Positions 1 to 12,364 of a DNA stretch of 64,000 nt are shown here, one piece after another. Each line of letters opens with the position of its first letter. Position 1 is the stretch's first letter. A program made the translations under genes and the position numbers. The notes under the pieces are model-generated. The model saw only the letters and a program-made list of their open reading frames with translations. It was not told the origin of the DNA and did no database searches. The DNA is from Perkinsus marinus ATCC 50983 (Eukaryota > Perkinsozoa > Perkinsida > Perkinsidae): the NCBI RefSeq assembly GCF_000006405.1, contig NW_003208364.1, forward strand, positions 53,173 to 117,172, given 5' to 3'.

Positions 1-839
1 TTTTGTGATGTGGTATCAGGTTCTGTGTTTGCGATGTTTTTCTTCCTCAACTTGCTGACTTGGGCGAAAGGCTCGTCAGGAGCAGTACCATTCACGACAA
101 TGTTCGCGGTAAGGTTTGGTGGTCATTTACGTGAAAGCAGTTGATCGGTTTTAGGTTTTGGTTTTATGGTTTGGGATTTCTGTACCCTTGGTGTACCTGG
201 GCGCAGCTGCAGCGTATAAGAGAGAATCTATTGGTTTCCCCTGCCGAGTCAACTCGATTCCTCGACCTATCCCTCCGCAGCCTTGGTTCCTGAGGCCCTG
301 GTTGCTATGTCTGGTTGGTGGCATCCTGCCCTTCGGCGCGGTCTTCACGGAGTTGTTCTTCATCATGAGCTCGTTATGGCAGCATCAGTTCTACTACCTC
401 TTCGGATTCGTCGTTCTTGTTTACCTCGTCCTCGTCATTACGTGTGCGGAGGTGTCAATAGCCCTGACCTACTTCCAGCTCACGGCTGAGGACTACCGTT
501 GGTGGTGGCGAAGCTTCTTCGTATCAGGAACGAGTGCACTGTATGTGTTCGGGTGAGTGGTAGTCCATTGTGATTTATAAATGTTATATACCGCTCTCTC
601 AGCTATTCCTTGATGTACCTTGGAACCCGATTGCAAATCGTGAATGTGGTCTCGATAGTAGTTTATGTGGGTTATATGGCAATGATCTCGGCGGCTTTCT
701 TCCTCTTGACTGGGTGTAAGTTCTGGTGATTGGGAGTAGTCGTACTGGCGTGGGATTTGCAGGATTTATGGTAGGTATTGGATTTATCGCGACGTTTTTC
801 TTCGTCCGTGCCATATACGGCTCGATCAAGGTGGATTAG
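1..839 (+). CDS. Transmembrane 9 superfamily (nonaspanin/EMP70) protein, 3' part
   Basis: This is the C-terminal half of a TM9SF membrane protein of the endosome/Golgi; the 5' end lies outside the window. Exons read 1-108, 155-552, 603-713 and 740-839. They join through GT-AG introns of 46 and 50 nt (109-154, 553-602) and a poorly resolved 26-nt one (714-739). Family hallmarks are visible in order: KGSSGAVPFTTMFA, then WFGISVPLVYLGA, GILPFGAVFTELFFIMSSLW, ITCAEVSIALTYFQL and EDYRWWWRSFF. The ending ATFFFVRAIYGSIKVD matches the KxD-type C-terminus that family members use for COPI-dependent Golgi retention. Hydrophobic stretches fit the last transmembrane helices. The assignment is very secure; only the third intron boundary is doubtful. 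Confidence 0.93.
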
Positions 840-1047
840 GGACACACATCGAGGATAGATTTTTGAGGAGTTCGAATGAACTACCCGGGCAAGTGGACAA
901 CATTGCATAGCAGATGTAGGAGTGAGATGAAATATATAACTTTTTGTTTTCGTCGACTTTGGTTTGCATCAATGGGCCTCTGGGCTGGTACTTTTGTTGT
1001 AGTGCTATGTAGGCTTCTCCCCATCATGTTCATTCCGGTAGTCGGTG

Positions 1048-3427
1048 ATGGGTGCTAATGATGTGAATCCGTTCGGTAAGTCCAACAGGAGCTACTCCAA
1101 GTCGCCTTTCTACTCGTCTGGCAAGTCTCGATCGTACCATGCGAAGAAGAGGTCGAAGGCGTCGTGGGTGGAGCTCTTGAACGGCTGGTGCGGCATCACT
1201 GCAGTACCGTGGGATGAGGTCACATCTGGAGTATGACCGAGTGATGGTAGATACGTAATAGGATCCAGGCGGCTCGAGACGACCGCAAGCTCGACCGCTC
1301 TCGGCCGAGGTATCCGAAGATTCGTCGCATAGTACGTGGGAGTTCTTTGCTACTATTCTTGAGAATGCACTCGTAGGTTCGTGCACCAAAGTTCGATACG
1401 ATTTCTGGAGCAGTGAACTTGCTCAATTCACTGGTCATTGGAGCTTCCACGTACGTACGTGGAGGGTTTCGCGGTGTCGCCCTGCTGGTAGTTGGGAATC
1501 CAGATATGGCACATAAGATAGGACTGTAACTACTATGATATGGACATATCGTGATTAGGTATTATCCAGACTTTCCAACTACGTTGGAGCCAATATGGAT
1601 TGATGCCACGCAAAGGTTCATCATTCTCGTCCTCGTGAGTGAAGAGCTCGGGAGGACTCCGTATGCGGTCTGGTAGGTTGTCGAGTTCTTCCTCAGAGTT
1701 GCTGCGGAAGGGTTAGTGTGGTTCCTATCTATCTCCAACTGCATCGATGCGTTTCTCATATGGATTCCCGGGGTAGGCCTGCTGGGTGGCGGTCTTCTTG
1801 CATGGCTGTCAGTTCCTCACGGTATGGGTGCTTCGACCCTTTTTTAATATCCCGGCTAGTATGTTTGGTAGTATGATGATATTGCGGTTACTAAGAGTAC
1901 GAGAGCTGGTCCGAGGCGTGCGGACTGTCAGTGGTTTCCGCGAGCTTTGGATTATGGTACAAGGCTTTACGGATTCTGGCAAGCTGCTCGTGTGGACCTA
2001 TGCTATCGTTGGCTTGGTCCATCTACTATTCGGGTTACTTTTACTGCACATTGTTGCAAGTAGTGGGGACTTTGAAGGAGACGAATATGTGGGGTTTCCG
2101 ACGGTATTCGACCGTACATGTAGTATCGTCAGGTTCACAGCTTATTCGGCTCCCTGGGGAATTCTATGTTTACATTATTTCAAGTGATGACCCTAGACAG
2201 TTGGGCTGGGAGCGTGGTATGCCGTTTACACGTCCGTGCCTGAGACAAGCCGTTTGTGTAGGTGCGGCCTATCATGCATACGTCCCTTGTGGGGGTTGGG
2301 GTCATTCTGCTTTTTATCGGCGTCTCGTCATTCGTCCTTTTTAATTTGGTTACCGCTATAGTGGTAGAGCAGGCGTTCTCGGCGGTGTCGGCTGACAAGG
2401 AGCTTCTGGTTAGTATGAAGCGGTCAAGTGAACAGGAGGCTGTGGAGGCTCTGAAGATGTTATTTGAAGAACTCGACGAGGATGGGAGCGGCGAGTTGTC
2501 CTCACAGGAGTTCACGGACGTGTTGGACGACCCTAAGTTCATTCGAAGGCTGGCTATGCTCGATCTTGACGTATCGGAACTACCGGAGCTGTTTACGCTG
2601 TTCGACACGGGGGACGGTATGGTCAGCACGGAGGAGTTCTGCGAGGGCATGCTTCTGGCAAGAGGGGGTGTTGTTTCGTGTCCACTACCCGGTAAGCGGC
2701 TTTGTAGGTACAAGGGGAAATACGGAGTAAGGATATGTATAACTGTGTGGTCTACGCTAAGACGCTGAGTGAGGTGGTGGAGGTATGCGGGACTGAGTGA
2801 GTTGGAATTCTGAGCGATTTCTGGTGATTGTTCATAGTCTAGGCAACTTGAAGACCGGGTGTATTTGCCTATGCTGGAGTGTACTGACGTTCATATTCCG
2901 GAGCTCATGGTCCAGATGGATGACGCTTTCACTGACCTGACAGTTATGACCCAGTGTGTCAAGGTGGGGGGCGTGCGCGAAAAAAGGGCGGCTATCGTCT
3001 CCAGTGTGGGGAAGTATATACACATGGTCAACTAGGTCTGTTGGTGATAATACGGAAACTCTAAGGAAATTGCGTTATTTTTTATTTCTGTACGCTCTAG
3101 CCGAATTTATATGAGAAGGGAAAATTCAGCAGAACTTCCCAAAAATTTCGTCAGAATCTTGATATTGTCACCAAAACATGTGCATATTCTCCCACACTGA
3201 TTATGGTCTTGCAGACGATTACAATTACGGAAAGCCTAGGAAGAGTGCAGAACGCAGGGGTATTCCCGCAGCCTCCGACAGCCCCCCCTCTTGAGACGTC
3301 ACCTTTGTTTGACGATGAAAGCGACTCGGAGGAAGATAGCTCTGGTGAAGGGTCCACCTCGACACAGCTCACTGAGCTGGTGGACAAGGGAATACAAGTA
3401 TCGAGGAAGCTAAGTCCTCGACAATAA
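1048..3427 (+). CDS. Single-repeat voltage-gated Na+/Ca2+ channel with C-terminal EF hands
   Basis: This multi-exon gene encodes one six-helix voltage-gated cation channel unit. It probably starts at ATG 1048 (MGANDVNPFGKSN). S3-like sequence lies near 1690-1760, and S4 near 1860-1930 has spaced arginines (LRLLRVRELVRGVRT). The pore reads MFTLFQVMTLDSWAGSV (2165-2216). A 45-nt intron (2217-2261) then leads to the S6 exon from 2262, followed by EF hands with DEDGSGELSSQEF and DTGDGMVSTEEF. The best C-terminus uses an intron 2964-3214, which holds a repeat, and an acidic last exon ending at 3427. With one repeat it would have to tetramerise, as BacNav and EukCat channels do. TLDSWA cannot by itself decide between Na+ and Ca2+ selectivity. 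Several 5' introns are only approximate. Confidence 0.8.
3002..3199. repeat. Fold-back copy of the intronic MITE-like repeat
   Basis: Both ends of this 198-bp segment are the same element 'head' in opposite orientation. The left end reads CAGTGTGGGGAAGTATATAC and the right end is the reverse complement of CAGTGTGGGAGAATATGCAC, so the outermost 8 bp are a perfect inverted repeat. The similarity between the arms runs about 70 bp inward, through the motif around TGTTGGTGATAATA. It lies inside the inferred last intron of the channel gene (2964-3214). I see no clear target-site duplication around this copy. Confidence 0.75.
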
Positions 3428-3699
3428 ACGGCCGATTATGTAGGGGCGAAGAATTCCGAGGACTAACCAAATGCGGTTGTGCCTTACGGGTCAGGTTGTT
3501 TACTTTCAACAGGAAATCAAAGTCATGTGAAATGCCTAGAGATGGAGATGTGAGTTTTTTTCCTATCGAAGTGTACATGGTCGCATTGGAAATGCCCTGG
3601 AAAATTTTCGTCGTGGTCATCTGTGCTAGTGGGTTGAGTTTGGGCGGATTTTGGATCTTCCAATTAGTGTGTAATATCTAGTTGGCGTTTTCCCATCAT

Positions 3700-6226
<2,527 letters not shown>

Positions 6227-6875
6227 ATGATAGTACAAATAAGATGATGTTTCTCTCGGTATGTTGTAATGTGTGATGAGGTTCTATCCTTACTGTCTAC
6301 CCCTCGCTGGCTTGTCACACTAAGCTTTGACGGTGTAGTGCCAGCCTTGCCCGATGTCGTATCTGTTGTCTCCCGTACAAGTCTGGGAACATACATGATT
6401 AACGCTTTTCAGAGAGGATAGTTGTGGGTATTATAGGCTACTGCATGGGTAGGAATATAATCCCTTGTCACGCCTCGATGTATTCCTGTTGTAAACATCA
6501 TTTGTACTACTGCATACGACTGCCCCTCAGTGGGCATGCTTTAAAGTTGTTCCTCGTTCTCATAGTATTAAACCATTTTTTGGAAATAACTGTCCTGGCA
6601 GTCATTTCCTGTGTGCACCATTCAGGCTGGGAGGACATTTATGTTCGTCCCTATGCTAGTTTGGTCGCGCTTACTCTTTCGAGGATAAGGGCATGTTCCG
6701 GTATGGGGCGGTGGTTGGCGACATTTTTATGACTGCTGCACTAGCTGTCATTTTCATCGATAACTGTTATTTGAAATAGATCACGATTTTTCCCACCTAA
6801 CAGGAAGCAGTTTTCGAGTTAAATTTCGGTGGTCCCATGGTCCTTACAGTTGGCAACCTTTTTACCCACTGATAA
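6227..6875. other. Intergenic: helicase 3' UTR and GDH 5' region
   Basis: About 650 bp without a convincing gene. An open frame at 6424-6732 is hydrophobic but has no recognisable motif or splice context, so I treat it as chance. The segment presumably holds the helicase polyadenylation region and the promoter/5' UTR of the glutamate dehydrogenase. No RNA gene was recognised. Confidence 0.5.
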
Positions 6876-9800
6876 ATGTTCGAGGTTAAACTGAGAAGCG
6901 AGTCCAAGGCTGATGACAGCGTGTATACTGCAAACCCCGGTGCTGTGGGATATCTCCTCGCTGCAGCACATGATGGCGATGTGGACGAGATGCGTCGTGT
7001 CTTAGCCCAGAACTCGGGTTTGACGGTCAACAGTTGCGACTATGACAAACGTACGCCACTGCATTTGGCTGCTGCTGGAGGCCATGTGGAAGCTGTGAGG
7101 TTCCTCCTGGAGGAGGGGGCCGCCTTGACCCCGGACAGAATGGGCATGTTGGCACTACACGATGCGGTTATGAATAATAATGCGGCTGAGATCCGCTCCA
7201 TGCTTGCTGAGGCTGACCTCAAATGCCCTGGTGGTGCGTGCTATCTACCTCCTGAGAAAGCCCAGATGCTCAGAAACGCTGATGTCTCTGAGGGCGCCGG
7301 CATGAGTATTACTACTGAGGAGGTCGAGACGAAGATGACACAAGTGTTCTCTATCATATCTAAGGAAGGTGTTTTTGCTCCTGCTCGCCTGTGGTTTGAG
7401 ATCCAGTATTATTTCACGGACCTCGGGCTCCATCCGAAGTACTTCATGCATTGTACCAGCGCTCAGATCGCGAGACATATACATTGTCTGATGGCTGCTA
7501 AGAAGGTAGCGCAGTCCACAGGGTCTTCAAGCATCCACTTCGAGATCGAGGATGAGCAGTCTGGCTTCTTCCTAACGTCAATGGATGACAACCAGGTCAC
7601 CCCCACTGAGAGGTTATTGGCGGACTACCTCGCAAACTGCGGCAGTGGTGAATCTTTTTCCGTCATTTTCATCAAGTCCGAGAAGCCTCCCGTTGTTGAT
7701 GGGAACGCACCCTTGGGAGTGTTCATGGTGGATAAGACTAGGTTTGACACTCACGTTGGTGTTGGTGACGTCGCTGAAGAAGAAGATCTACAACTCGTGG
7801 CATCGCCTTTCTTCCTACAGCGCAAATCGCTGGACTCCCAAAAGTTGTACCAAAACTTGGTGCACGAAATCATGAAGACCAGAAACGCTGTGGTTAAGCT
7901 CATCGAAGCTCCTGCTCATATGGTCCGCCAGAAGGGTAGTCACGTGTTACAGTTCGCCTTGTACGACGTTGAAAGAAAGGGCAAGGTTTTTTTCGCCGAG
8001 TTCAGCGAGTGTTTGCGCGCTCACGGAGTGGTCCCACAGCGTATGTACATCGAGTCATTTGCTAATGGTGTGGTAGCTTATCATTGCTACTTGGGAGCTG
8101 AGTACAGCCCTGAGAAGCTCCAAGATCTGGTCAAGACCCTCCGTTATGTTAGTCACTTCAAACATAGTCCCAAGCGTTCAGCTCTCGTCTGGGACCTCGT
8201 TCTGAAGAAGCAAATAACACCAGCGCAAGCGGTGTTCTTCATCACTGCGGTGAAGTTCGTTTTTACCTTTTTCCCTAAGGAGACGGCCGAGTACTTGACG
8301 TTAGCGGAGTTTACTAAGGCCAATGCTGAGATGAAGCGCAAACTCGACGATCTTTTCCTGCAAACCATGTCCAACGCTATTACGTTCGAGAGGATCTATG
8401 ACACACTGGTGTCCCATTATGAGCTGGCGTGTCTCATGTACGACGATTTCAAGAAGGTCGCTAAGGGTGAATGCGAGCCCTTCTATAACGCTGCTCTTGC
8501 TGATAGGATCGATGACGAAGTGGCGCATAGGTTGGAGGCTAAGATCCTCAAGACCGCACTGAAGCTCACTGCCCATCTGCGTATGACGAATTTTTTCAAG
8601 TCCGGAACGGCTGCAGCAATTGCTATGAGGTTCGACGGTAGCCTGCTGGAAGATCGGCCGCGGTCTCTATTTCCGGTGATCCCCTATGGTATCTATATGG
8701 TTACTGGCCGTGGATTCTATGGGTTCCATATCAGATTCCGCGACATTGCTCGTGGTGGAATACGTATGATACGTTCGGCTAGCACGCAGGTGTATAGCAC
8801 GAACGCCTCGTCGCTGCTGGAAGAGAACTACAACTTGGCTTTCACTCAGCACCTCAAGAACAAGACATTCCCGGAGGGCGGGTCCAAGGGTACGATCCTC
8901 CTCGATCTGGGCGACCAGAATCTCGAGACTAACGGTCGTGACTCCTTCAATAAGTACATCGATGCTCTGCTGGATTGCATGATGCCTCAGCAGACTGGTA
9001 TCTTCTCGCATCTGCCCACTCCTGAGATCTTGTTCTTTGGTCCGGATGAGAATACTGCTGGATTCATGGACATGGGTGCATATAGGGCTAAGGCCAGAGG
9101 CTACCTTTATTGGAAGGCTCTCACCACAGGCAAGTCGACTAAGCTCGGTGGAGTCCCTCATGACCGTTACGGTATGACCACCAACAGCGTCCATCAGTAT
9201 GTTATCGACCTACTACAGCTGCTCGGGGTGGACGAGACCAAGATCACCAAGGTCCAAACTGGAGGACCAGATGGAGATTTGGGGTCTAACGAGATTCTCA
9301 TTGCTAAGGACAAGACCGTCGCTGTGGTGGATGGTTCCGGGGTTGCCTATGATCCCAACGGCCTGAACCGCGAGGAGCTGGTGCGCTTAGCTCGCCTTCG
9401 CATACCGATCAGCAACTTCAACAAGGACAAGCTGACTGATGACAAGAATGCGTTCTTATATAATATCTCCGATAAGAACATCGACTTGCCCAATGGAGAG
9501 CACTTCAAGACAGGCGTGGAGCTCCGCAATGTCTTCCCTCAACTCGAGTATTGCTCTGGAGATCTCTTCGTTCCGTGTGGTGGACGCCCCGCAACTGTGA
9601 ATATGGGTAATATTCACACTATGTTCAACTCTCAGAAGGAGCCCAAGTTCAAGTACATTGTTGAGGGTGCCAACCTGTTTTTCACAGAGGATGCTCGTCG
9701 GGTGCTGGAGAAGGCCGGAGTTCATCTATTTAAGGACGCCTCGACTAACAAGGGCGGAGTAACCTCAAGCAGTATGGAAGTTTTCGCCGCGCTGTGTATG

Positions 9801-10349
9801 GATCCTAAGGAGCACGATCAGTTGCTTACTATCCCCGACGTTACTCTCCCACCACCTGAGTTCTATCAGCAATATGTTAACGAGATCTTGGCCGTTATTA
9901 AGCATAACGCTTCGATGGAGTTCAGCGCTATATGGAAGGCTAATCACGAGACTTTGGCTGCCGATGGCAACGGATATGTTCTGAAGATAGACGCCACTCA
10001 ACTACTCTCTAAGAAGATCAACACTCTGAAGGAGTATACCATGAAGGTCTTCAGCGAGAAGAATCCAGAGAACGAATGGTTGGTTCGTGCTGTTCTTCGC
10101 CGAGCCATCCCTCGTCTGTTGTTGGTCCACTGCGGTATTGACAAGATCTTGGAAAGGGTTCCCGAGGCCTACATTCTGGCTGTCTGTGCTACCTGGATAG
10201 CGAACACGTTCGTCTACAAGTATGGTCTGGAGGCTAGCGAGTTCGCGTTCTATCAGTTTATGCGTAATCTCGAGGAGCATGCGCAAGGAGAGACTACTCC
10301 TACTACTATGGAGTTAAGGAAGAGTGTTCCCTCAATGGGCCTCTTGTGA
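6876..10349 (+). CDS. NAD-specific glutamate dehydrogenase, large form, with N-terminal ankyrin repeats
   Basis: A 1157-residue uninterrupted ORF. It would oxidise glutamate to 2-oxoglutarate and ammonium with NAD+, linking amino-acid catabolism to the TCA cycle. Residues about 25-115 are ankyrin repeats (DKRTPLHLAAAGGHVEAVRF, then MLALHDAVMNNNAAEIRSML). The rest resembles the ~115-kDa NAD-GDH class: IRFRDIARGGIRMIRS, NKTFPEGGSKGTILLDLGDQ, FFGPDENTAGFMDMGAYRAK, KLGGVPHDRYGMTTNSVHQY and the nucleotide-site segment QTGGPDGDLGSNEIL. Its length is slightly above yeast Gdh2 (about 1090 residues), explained by the ankyrin part. No introns occur in 3.5 kb although the neighbours are intron-dense. 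The ATG at 6876 is the first in frame. The GDH call is secure; the role of the ankyrins is unknown. Confidence 0.95.
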   Translation: MFEVKLRSESKADDSVYTANPGAVGYLLAAAHDGDVDEMRRVLAQNSGLTVNSCDYDKRTPLHLAAAGGHVEAVRFLLEEGAALTPDRMGMLALHDAVMNNNAAEIRSMLAEADLKCPGGACYLPPEKAQMLRNADVSEGAGMSITTEEVETKMTQVFSIISKEGVFAPARLWFEIQYYFTDLGLHPKYFMHCTSAQIARHIHCLMAAKKVAQSTGSSSIHFEIEDEQSGFFLTSMDDNQVTPTERLLADYLANCGSGESFSVIFIKSEKPPVVDGNAPLGVFMVDKTRFDTHVGVGDVAEEEDLQLVASPFFLQRKSLDSQKLYQNLVHEIMKTRNAVVKLIEAPAHMVRQKGSHVLQFALYDVERKGKVFFAEFSECLRAHGVVPQRMYIESFANGVVAYHCYLGAEYSPEKLQDLVKTLRYVSHFKHSPKRSALVWDLVLKKQITPAQAVFFITAVKFVFTFFPKETAEYLTLAEFTKANAEMKRKLDDLFLQTMSNAITFERIYDTLVSHYELACLMYDDFKKVAKGECEPFYNAALADRIDDEVAHRLEAKILKTALKLTAHLRMTNFFKSGTAAAIAMRFDGSLLEDRPRSLFPVIPYGIYMVTGRGFYGFHIRFRDIARGGIRMIRSASTQVYSTNASSLLEENYNLAFTQHLKNKTFPEGGSKGTILLDLGDQNLETNGRDSFNKYIDALLDCMMPQQTGIFSHLPTPEILFFGPDENTAGFMDMGAYRAKARGYLYWKALTTGKSTKLGGVPHDRYGMTTNSVHQYVIDLLQLLGVDETKITKVQTGGPDGDLGSNEILIAKDKTVAVVDGSGVAYDPNGLNREELVRLARLRIPISNFNKDKLTDDKNAFLYNISDKNIDLPNGEHFKTGVELRNVFPQLEYCSGDLFVPCGGRPATVNMGNIHTMFNSQKEPKFKYIVEGANLFFTEDARRVLEKAGVHLFKDASTNKGGVTSSSMEVFAALCMDPKEHDQLLTIPDVTLPPPEFYQQYVNEILAVIKHNASMEFSAIWKANHETLAADGNGYVLKIDATQLLSKKINTLKEYTMKVFSEKNPENEWLVRAVLRRAIPRLLLVHCGIDKILERVPEAYILAVCATWIANTFVYKYGLEASEFAFYQFMRNLEEHAQGETTPTTMELRKSVPSMGLL

Positions 10350-10631
10350 TCGTTTCGGTTGGTAGAGTTGGCAGATCGCAATATATTTTATAATAGTTCT
10401 CTTTTTCATCGGAAGTCTGCTTCGCTCAACTTTGGAACAATTATAGCTGATTTTGATATGGATGTTTGTATAACGATGGATAATCATATCTCAAAAGTGT
10501 CGAGCTTGCGTTATCTGAGTGTCATTGTTATGCGGGGTGGATGAGTGCATTGTGAGGAGTCCTTTTCGGCGCCTCATGTGAGTGACCTTGAGAGTCCCTC
10601 GATGTTATCCTCGTGAGTGTTCCCTCAAGTT

Positions 10632-11759
10632 ATGGTCATGTCGTTAGCGGCATCACTAGACCCTAATCCAGTAGCAGCAAGAATAGCTCAGCAAATGCAC
10701 GAGATGCTTCAGCTCCTTATGAACGCCTTGTTCGAAGCTCGAGTGCTTCCTAGGTCTGAAGAAGGTACATATCAAGACTTGCATGCACTGTAAGGACAAC
10801 AACGTCAGACTAGTTGTGGTCTCCACGCTGTTGGTCAGTTACAGCGAGTTGAGCTGTTATGTGAAGACAGCCGAAGGGAGGAAGAATATCATTACTAGAA
10901 GCCAACCTTTATTAATTCTCTCGACACCATTGCTCACTGCTCTTGATGCAGGCACTCTTCGAAGGTACAGAGCTTCTAAACACAACTGTTCGCCTATGCA
11001 TACGTGGAGGGTTGAGAATCAGTGATCTCATATCAGTTACAAAGCTTTCCTCAAAGACTTTCTGGTTCCGGGGTTCATCGCTCCGTCTCTAGAGTTGAAC
11101 TTGTGCGAGGCGAACATGGAATGGGAGTTCGAATGGACTCCAGTGGCGGAGCGTTTGCTCGCAGTAGCCCTGTACACCTTTGGTCATCATGCTCGGTCAG
11201 CGGAGGAAATTTTCAAAGTACTGCTTACCTTGGCTTACCAATGTGCCATGGTTTGATGTTAATAACAAAATTATGTGTTCTTTTTCGCTAGGTGTACCTC
11301 ACAAGTCTTGTCCCCTCCCCTTCAACCGTACAGGGTAAACTTAGAAGAGAGTTGATGGGCACTGGTCGTACGTCGGCTCCTATCAAGAAGTGGCACCAAG
11401 ACCAGATGGCGCCTTGGAAGCTCGAGGAAGATATAGCACTCCAACTCGGCGTGGCCAAGTACGGGTCGTACACCACCTTGGCCTGGCACCACATAGTCAC
11501 GACAACTGATTTGTTGAGTCGGCGCGATCCAGTTAGCTGTTGTTATCGATGGTTTGGAGTTATTCTGCCGAAGTATTCCGGCAAACGCCAAAGTGCTTTG
11601 CTGAGATACAAGTCTTATCTACTTGGTGAATTAAGAATCGGTCGGCCTCGAGGTCCTCAAGCTGCGCCGAAGAGGAAACGATCGGAAATGGCTAGCCTCG
11701 CTGATGGTGAGGTCTCTGATAGCGATTACGAATCGACCACCTTGAGTACTGATAGTTGA
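10632..11759 (+). CDS. Myb/SANT-like DNA-binding protein, multi-exon
   Basis: The last exon (11292-11759) carries a Myb/SANT-like helix set: MAPWKLEEDIALQLGVAKYG, then AWHHIV and PVSCCYRW. A basic patch (PKRKR) and an acidic serine tail follow. A 74-nt intron (11218-11291) joins it to an exon with a second SANT-like segment (EWTPVAERLLAVALYTFGHH) reading from about 11037. A plausible first exon starts at ATG 10632 (MVMSLAASLDPNPVAARIAQ) and ends near 10768. The exon(s) between 10769 and 11036 are not resolved. Two SANT-like modules recall GON4L/YARP-type chromatin proteins, but that is a weak suggestion. It is probably a nuclear transcriptional regulator. Confidence 0.68.
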
Positions 11760-12364
11760 GCATGACTTATATTTGGTCGATGCGCGTTGAGTTTGATTCA
11801 TCCAGTGATATGTACTTGAAGGTCTCTAGTGGTACTGAGCTCATCGGCTCCTGTATTGATGGCGACCGTGCCAGTGGTTGGCCTCTGCTGAAGCACCCAA
11901 CGCGTAGTATACGTACCACCACCGTGGTGGAATCACTAACGATTTGATTGTAACCAATCAACCATCAATGATATTGTTGGTAGCTTAATCGTAGCTAGAA
12001 TGAATGTCAAGCCGCTCAGGCTAGTCCAATCTGCTTCATAACCCCCACAGACTCTGACGGTCAGATGAAGCTCCGAGCCTCAGAATTGAAACACATATCT
12101 CCATGTAGACTTAGAGACGTAGACCGCGGGAGCCTTCTCCCAGCGTCGGTAACGTGCATGCGAGGCTGCCTTGATGAGCTCGCCAAGATTCATGTTGTTG
12201 TTACAGCTTCGATCATCGTATCGCGGTGATGATAGTTTTGGGGCGAGCGAGAAGAATACCTGGGTGAGCGAGTTTGTACTCACGTATCAAGGAACGCGCA
12301 CAAGACTCTTGCATGGCTCCAATCTGTATAACTTTCCGATAGCTTATTTTTACTACTTCCCTCA
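11760..12364. other. Intergenic region before the hexose transporter
   Basis: About 600 bp with no coding exon, RNA gene or repeat that I can support. It would contain the 3' end of the Myb-like transcript and the promoter of the transporter. Confidence 0.5.

Noticed and set aside
6424-6732. 102-residue hydrophobic open frame
   Set aside because: Lies between two well-defined genes and shows no motif or splice signals; treated as UTR/intergenic noise.
12300-12364. Spliced-leader relic upstream of intronless genes
   Set aside because: I looked for a dinoflagellate-type spliced-leader sequence upstream of the transporter and GDH and saw none.
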